From assembly GCF_900103445.1 (NCBI RefSeq), contig NZ_FNHS01000009.1:12082-76081 (forward strand): 64,000 nucleotides of DNA, in the 5' to 3' direction. Position 1 is the first letter of the stretch; the number at the start of each line of letters is the position of its first letter. A model generated the notes under the pieces. That model was given only the letters and a program-made list of their open reading frames with translations, ran no database searches and was not told the DNA's origin. Of this stretch, positions 60,443 to 64,000 are shown piece after piece. This DNA is from Methylobacterium phyllostachyos (GTDB lineage: Bacteria; Pseudomonadota; Alphaproteobacteria; Rhizobiales; Beijerinckiaceae). Both the position numbers and the translations under genes were made by a program.

Positions 60443-60500
60443 AGGCGCGGCGCCGAGAACCACGCTTGTCTATAACAGCGGTGGGACGAGGCAGAGCGCG

Positions 60501-60818
60501 ATGGAGCAGGACACCCCGGCGGTCGATCGAACCGCCCGCACGATCGCCGAGAACGTCTACGCGGCCTACTGGCGCCAGGCGCGAGGGTCGGACCACCCGC
60601 AGACCGAGCAGACCTTGCTCGCCCGGCTGATCGAGGCGATCCGGCCGGAGATCCCGGGCGGCTCCCCCGGCGCGATCATCGCGGCGGCGAACGCCGCTCT
60701 CGATGCCCTCGAGCAGCGCAGCCCGGAGATCCGCGGGCCCCGGGTGACCGCCTTCAACCGGGCGGATGGCACCGTGGTGGTGGGGCCGCCCGGCGCGATG
60801 GGAACGTCGGCGGTCTAG
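60501..60818 (+). CDS. Hypothetical small protein
   Basis: A 105-residue soluble protein (ARTIAENVYAAYWRQARGSD, then AIIAAANAALDALEQRSPEI). Its TAG stop at 60816-60818 overlaps the TAG stop of the convergent catalase-family gene at the palindrome CTAG (60815-60818), so the two genes share four bases. No family recognised. Confidence 0.65.
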   Translation: MEQDTPAVDRTARTIAENVYAAYWRQARGSDHPQTEQTLLARLIEAIRPEIPGGSPGAIIAAANAALDALEQRSPEIRGPRVTAFNRADGTVVVGPPGAMGTSAV

Positions 60819-62281
60819 GCCGGGATCTCCGCGATGGAGCGCGGCTCCTGGACGGGCCGATTGCCGGCCTGGCGGCGCAGGCGTGCCAGCGCGGGATAGG
60901 CCCGCAGCCGCGCCCGGTTGATCGAGCCGAGGGGGCGATGCGCCGCAAGGCTGTGCGAGACGCAGAACGACAGGGCCTCGTCGACATGGGCCCGGCGCTC
61001 CGGGCTGAAGGCCTCCTGCCGGGGGAACCGCAGCCGGGCCACCGTCTGGTAGGGGCTCTCGTTCTCGCGCCATTCCGCGCTGGCATCCTCGACCGGCATC
61101 CGGTCGAGATCGGTGCAAAGCTGGACACGCACGTCGAACGTCGCGTCGTGGTCCCGAAGGTACCCCACCGTCGCCGTGCGCAGCGCGTCGGGATCCGTGC
61201 CGATCTCCACCGGAGCGTCCGCGAGGGCGCGCTGGGCAGGTCCCATAGGGACCACGGCGAGCTTGGCGATGTAGTCGCCGAAGCGGAGCGGCGCCTGCGA
61301 GAAGTAGGCCTCCGCCAGGGGATGGACCCGGGGGTGGCCGAAGAAGTCGAGCAGGGCGCTCCCCGCGCCCACGGCGTCGAGCGCCGCGTTCCCGGCCCGC
61401 GACACGCTTGAGATCGCCGCCTTGACCCCATCCGGGATCTGCGAGCCGTGCTCGAGCGCGCGGTGGTTCGCCAGGAACTGCGCGGCGGTCCCGGCGGCGA
61501 AGCGGTCGCCGCTGTCGAGCACGAAGTCCTGGGTCCGCTCCCTCGCATGCTCCGGCAGCATCGTGCCGGGCACGCCGATCACCTTGAACGCGAATCCGCG
61601 CTGGGTGGCGACCGCGTCGGAGGCGATCTCGCCGGGCACGTTGGCGAGCCGGGCCACCACGGGATAGCGCGCCTGCTCCGCGAACAGGCCCTGCCGCAGC
61701 CAGGGCGGCAGGTTCGGCAGGACCTCCAGTTCGCCGATAGCGGCGCCGTGCATCTTGCCGTGCGAGGCCCGCACCGGCCGGCCGAAGATCTCCAGGTTGC
61801 GGGCGTGCAGCCGCGTCTGCGAGGCGATGATCCGGTCGATCGTCGCCTCCTCGTCCGGCCCGACCGTCTCGACGGTGGCGCGGTAGCGAACATAGGGGAG
61901 GTCGGCCGGGTTCGGCGGGACGAAGCGCGCGCGGTCGCGGGCCTTCAGCCAGATGGCGGTATCGAGGATGACCACCGGCGCGACCGCCAGGGCTGCCGCA
62001 AGGGTGCGGCCGCGCCGCGGGTTCGCAGGCATGGCGCGCAGGCCCAGCAGACCGGCGTCGAGCAGGTCGCCCGCCACGCGCAGGCCGAGATGTCGCTCCG
62101 GCTCCGCGGCGGCCAGGATGGCCACGCCCGTGGCGATCTCGCGCAGCCCGTAGAGCTGGAGGGTGCCCTCGTGGCCCTGCAGCCCCGTCGCCCAGGCGAC
62201 GCGGCGCGGGGCAAGGGTCTCGGCGAGGCCGAGGCCGATCCCGAACCAGGCCAGCCCGCGGGCCATCATGCGATCATCCAT
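60815..62281 (-). CDS. Catalase-family protein with N-terminal membrane domain
   Basis: A 488-residue protein. The first 130 residues hold about four hydrophobic segments (GLAWFGIGLGLAETLAP, IATGVAILAAAEP, LLDAGLLGLRAMP, LAAALAVAPVVILDTAIWL). The rest matches catalase-like SrpA/YfeX-fold heme proteins: ASHGKMHGAAIGELEVLP, GFAFKVIGVPG, DFVLDSGDRFAAGTAAQFLA and a C-terminal RLRFPRQEAFSPERRAH. Peroxidase activity is possible; the usual catalase His/Asn pair is not obvious. An EcfG-type promoter lies 39 bases before the start, pointing to stress control. Confidence 0.82.
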   Translation of the reverse strand: MDDRMMARGLAWFGIGLGLAETLAPRRVAWATGLQGHEGTLQLYGLREIATGVAILAAAEPERHLGLRVAGDLLDAGLLGLRAMPANPRRGRTLAAALAVAPVVILDTAIWLKARDRARFVPPNPADLPYVRYRATVETVGPDEEATIDRIIASQTRLHARNLEIFGRPVRASHGKMHGAAIGELEVLPNLPPWLRQGLFAEQARYPVVARLANVPGEIASDAVATQRGFAFKVIGVPGTMLPEHARERTQDFVLDSGDRFAAGTAAQFLANHRALEHGSQIPDGVKAAISSVSRAGNAALDAVGAGSALLDFFGHPRVHPLAEAYFSQAPLRFGDYIAKLAVVPMGPAQRALADAPVEIGTDPDALRTATVGYLRDHDATFDVRVQLCTDLDRMPVEDASAEWRENESPYQTVARLRFPRQEAFSPERRAHVDEALSFCVSHSLAAHRPLGSINRARLRAYPALARLRRQAGNRPVQEPRSIAEIPA

Positions 62282-62319
62282 GGAAAACCCTGCTCCGCAC
62301 CCCCGGTCCACAGTGGGCC

Positions 62320-62344
62320 AACCGGGCGGTCCCACTCCTGTTCC
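62320..62344 (-). promoter_or_regulatory. EcfG-type promoter motif for the catalase-family gene
   Basis: On the minus strand GGAAC (62344-62340) and GTT (62322-62320) are 17 bases apart, with the ATG at 62281. The GGAAC box is the left arm of a 15-base inverted repeat, GTTCCGG-C-CCGGAAC, at 62340-62354. Confidence 0.65.
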
Positions 62345-62464
62345 GGCCCGGAACTTCGTCGTACGGGGGCTGATTGGGCAGACAGGTGCGGACGCGAATC
62401 TGCCTCACCGCAAGGCGGCGATTCACCCTCTGACCGCAAGAGCGTTGGAAGCCCGAGCGCCTCT

Positions 62465-62710
62465 ATGATCCTGAACCTGCAGCCCGTGCAGGTCGCGACG
62501 AACAGCGACGATGCCGAGAGCCAGCTCGTCTTCGCGGATGGTTTCCTCGTGGCCGTGCTCGTCCGCCTCTCGGATCAGCACGGCCTGGATGCGGGGAAGT
62601 GGTTCCTCGAAGCCGGCTTCGGCCCGGTGGAACCCGTCTGCCCGCCGGTTTTCCCGGATCTCGGCGCGGCACGGAACTGGATCCTGCGGCAGCTCACGGT
62701 TGATCCGTGA
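62465..62710 (+). CDS. Hypothetical small protein
   Basis: An 81-residue protein (MILNLQPVQVATNSDDAESQ) with mixed beta and helix character (LVFADGFLVAVLVRLSDQHG, AGKWFLEAGFGPVEPV) and normal codon bias. Divergent from the catalase-family gene, sharing its upstream region. No family recognised. Confidence 0.6.
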   Translation: MILNLQPVQVATNSDDAESQLVFADGFLVAVLVRLSDQHGLDAGKWFLEAGFGPVEPVCPPVFPDLGAARNWILRQLTVDP

Positions 62711-62735
62711 GCGGGTCAGACGCTGTTCGCAACCA

Positions 62736-63476
62736 TCAGTTGAAATTGCCGAGCCAGCGCAGGGAGTGGCGCAAGCGCGCGGTGGCGTCACCCGCAAACC
62801 ACAAGCCGTGCGCGAAGATGACTCGATCGGGCTTCAGCGCGACGAGCTGCGCCGCCGCATCCGCGGCCATGCGCCGGCGCAGCTTGATCACGAGGCGCAG
62901 ATAGGGCGGCGGCTGCCCGTGGGGGGTGGTCATGCGGGCAAGCCGCAGGAGTGGGCGCAGCAGCACCGGCATCTTCGCGGGCTCCAGGTTGAGGACGAGA
63001 TCGGTCAGGATCAACGTCCGGCTCGCCCCGTGGAAGAATCCCACCTCGCGGAAGGAGAGGCCGCCCGGCACGACGGTCTGGCGTAGATCCGCGGCCCAGT
63101 CCGGGGGGGGCCTGTCCTCCAGCACGCGGTCGATCCGCAGGCCGGAGCGGCGGACTTGCCCGCGCTGGCGCAGGTTCGGCGCCGCCCAGGTCAGCGCCTC
63201 CGGGCAACGGTCCTGCCACGCCTTCAGGTAGGTCCAGTGGGCGATGTTCGGCGCGACCAGATGGCGGATCGGCCCCAGGGCTGCGATGTCCCGGTGCAAG
63301 CGCGGCTCGTAGCGCGTCGGCGAGTGCAGCCAGATCGATCCGTCCCGAAGGCGGATGACTGTCATCCGCACCGGGAGGGGGATGCCGAGGGCGCGCAATG
63401 GCCCGCTATCCACGATCCAGACCCCGTCGGCCACGGGCTTGAGCACGTCGAGCGGGGGATAGGTAGCCTCTGACAA
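62736..63476 (-). CDS. DUF4336 family protein (metallo-beta-lactamase-like fold)
   Basis: A 246-residue protein of the DUF4336 family, distantly like metallo-beta-lactamases: LRDGSIWLHSPTRYEP, APNIAHWTYLKAWQDRCPEA, GGLSFREVGFFHGASRTLIL, TDLVLNLEP and VIFAHGLWFAGDA. The metal-binding HxHxDH motif is reduced to single His positions in this family. Function unknown. A minisatellite-like repeat lies upstream of the start codon. Confidence 0.88.
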   Translation of the reverse strand: MSEATYPPLDVLKPVADGVWIVDSGPLRALGIPLPVRMTVIRLRDGSIWLHSPTRYEPRLHRDIAALGPIRHLVAPNIAHWTYLKAWQDRCPEALTWAAPNLRQRGQVRRSGLRIDRVLEDRPPPDWAADLRQTVVPGGLSFREVGFFHGASRTLILTDLVLNLEPAKMPVLLRPLLRLARMTTPHGQPPPYLRLVIKLRRRMAADAAAQLVALKPDRVIFAHGLWFAGDATARLRHSLRWLGNFN

Positions 63477-63586
63477 GGGCGGGGATCTCCGGTCTCAGGC
63501 CGGCGCCCGCGCGCGCCGGATTTGGCGCTACGGGAACGCCGGGGCCCCGCAGGGTTTCCCGGTTGGATCGCCGCATGGGTTGGGTC

Positions 63587-63656
63587 CCAGGGGCCAAATG
63601 CCAGGGGCCAAATCCCAGGGGCCAAGTCTTGGGAGCCGGGTCCGAGGGGCCGAGTT
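63587..63656. repeat. 14-bp tandem repeat, about five copies
   Basis: Units of 14 bases start with CCAGGGGCCAAATG (63587), CCAGGGGCCAAATC (63601) and CCAGGGGCCAAGTC (63615), then two more diverged copies (63629 and 63643). A sixth degenerate unit may lie at 63573-63586. It lies between the YgjV-like and DUF4336 genes, near the start side of the latter. Confidence 0.8.
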
Positions 63657-63675
63657 CCCGGCTGTATCGCCCCCG

Positions 63676-64000
63676 CTAAGCCCGCAGGCCGTCCGGCGTG
63701 ACCGGGCCCGCCGGGAGGGCACGCAGAAGGGCGATCAACAGACCGCAGATCGTCAGCAGGTCGCAGGTCAGGCCGAAGACCGAGCCGACCAGCAGGTTGT
63801 GCCCGGCCCAGCACAGGGAGGCGCCGAGGAAGAGCAGGCGCATGGGCTGCGGTGCCGCGTGAAGGCGGGCGCCGGTCGCGAGCAGCGTACCGAGCGCGGC
63901 GCAGGCCGAGGGCCATCCGTTCCACGTCGCCACCGTCAGGCAGGCGGCCGCGCAGGTGCTCGCCGCGAACAGCGGGAGTACCCAGCCGCTCCGGCCCGGA
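63676..64000 (-). CDS. YgjV-like inner membrane protein, partial (5' end beyond window)
   Basis: The minus strand encodes at least 107 residues, cut by the window edge. About four hydrophobic segments are visible (LPLFAASTCAAACLTVATW, SACAALGTLLATGA, LLFLGASLCWAGHNLLVGS, TCDLLTICGLLIALL). The LGASLCWAGHNLLVGSVFG segment is typical of the YgjV (Imp-YgjV) family, small inner-membrane proteins of unknown role. It may extend to a start beyond 64000. Confidence 0.7.
   Translation of the reverse strand, partial: PGRSGWVLPLFAASTCAAACLTVATWNGWPSACAALGTLLATGARLHAAPQPMRLLFLGASLCWAGHNLLVGSVFGLTCDLLTICGLLIALLRALPAGPVTPDGLRA

Noticed and set aside
62350..62374. Plus-strand GGAAC at 62350 as a promoter for the gene at 62465
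   Set aside because: Seventeen bases on the sequence is GAT, not GTT; only the minus-strand motif is complete.
1..64000. CRISPR array, intact insertion sequence or prophage
   Set aside because: No regularly spaced 25-40 base repeats, no transposase or integrase motifs and no phage structural genes were seen.

Overview
The window is high-GC DNA with strong GC bias at third codon positions and a gene set typical of Alphaproteobacteria, most likely a Methylobacterium or Methylorubrum relative. This is an inference from gene families: MucR-type regulators, an ECF15/EcfG-type sigma factor, CsbD/YqjD stress proteins, a GCG_CRPN exported peptide, and SorAB sulfite dehydrogenase. There is one tRNA gene, tRNA-Arg(TCT). 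I see no rRNA, CRISPR array, intact insertion sequence or prophage.

Layout. 1-7.1 kb: the edge of a surface-polysaccharide gene (polysaccharide pyruvyl transferase family), a broken ECF sigma gene, then a type I secretion pair (HlyD-like adaptor, ABC permease/ATPase) behind a 691-residue repeat protein that is its likely cargo. 7.5-12.2 kb: YgiQ radical SAM protein, an ECF sigma factor with a NepR-like N-terminal extension, and a divergent triple-PAS LuxR regulator. 12.2-15.4 kb: a run of small stress/envelope genes (CsbD, YqjD-like, glycine-zipper membrane protein, YidB-like). 15.8-22.6 kb: a LysM protein, a glycosyltransferase, several gene fragments and small exported proteins. 22.7-30.8 kb: a polar amino-acid type ABC transporter, an MmgE/PrpD protein, a flavin monooxygenase of the NTA/EDTA-monooxygenase type and a TonB-dependent receptor, which looks like a small-molecule uptake and breakdown locus. 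31-36 kb: D-serine ammonia-lyase, a PAS protein, another CsbD protein and an inverted pair of response regulators, one broken. 36-39.4 kb: tRNA-Arg, then sulfite dehydrogenase SorAB and a YeiH-type exporter. 39.4-46.4 kb: GFA protein, MucR regulator, small exported proteins, a 3-hydroxyisobutyryl-CoA hydrolase-like gene, and a decayed catC-yciI-pcaD remnant of the beta-ketoadipate pathway. 47.3-51.3 kb: a complete YehZYXW/OsmF-type ABC importer. 51.5-64 kb: SelO, an SDR, a PAP2 protein, a second MucR, VanZ-like protein, CDP-diacylglycerol pyrophosphatase, and many small stress-type genes ending with a catalase-family protein, a DUF4336 protein and a partial YgjV-like gene.

A theme is the alphaproteobacterial general stress response. 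Five correctly oriented GGAAC-N17-GTT motifs, the published EcfG promoter pattern, lie just upstream of the PAS-LuxR gene, a CsbD gene, a small exported protein, a DUF2171 gene and the catalase-family gene. Together with the NepR-like/EcfG-like fusion at 9.8-10.5 kb they suggest a local stress regulon. A second theme is gene decay: at least seven fragments or frameshifted genes (ECF sigma, ATP-grasp, REC-LuxR, tautomerase, response regulator, catC, yciI) sit between intact operons.
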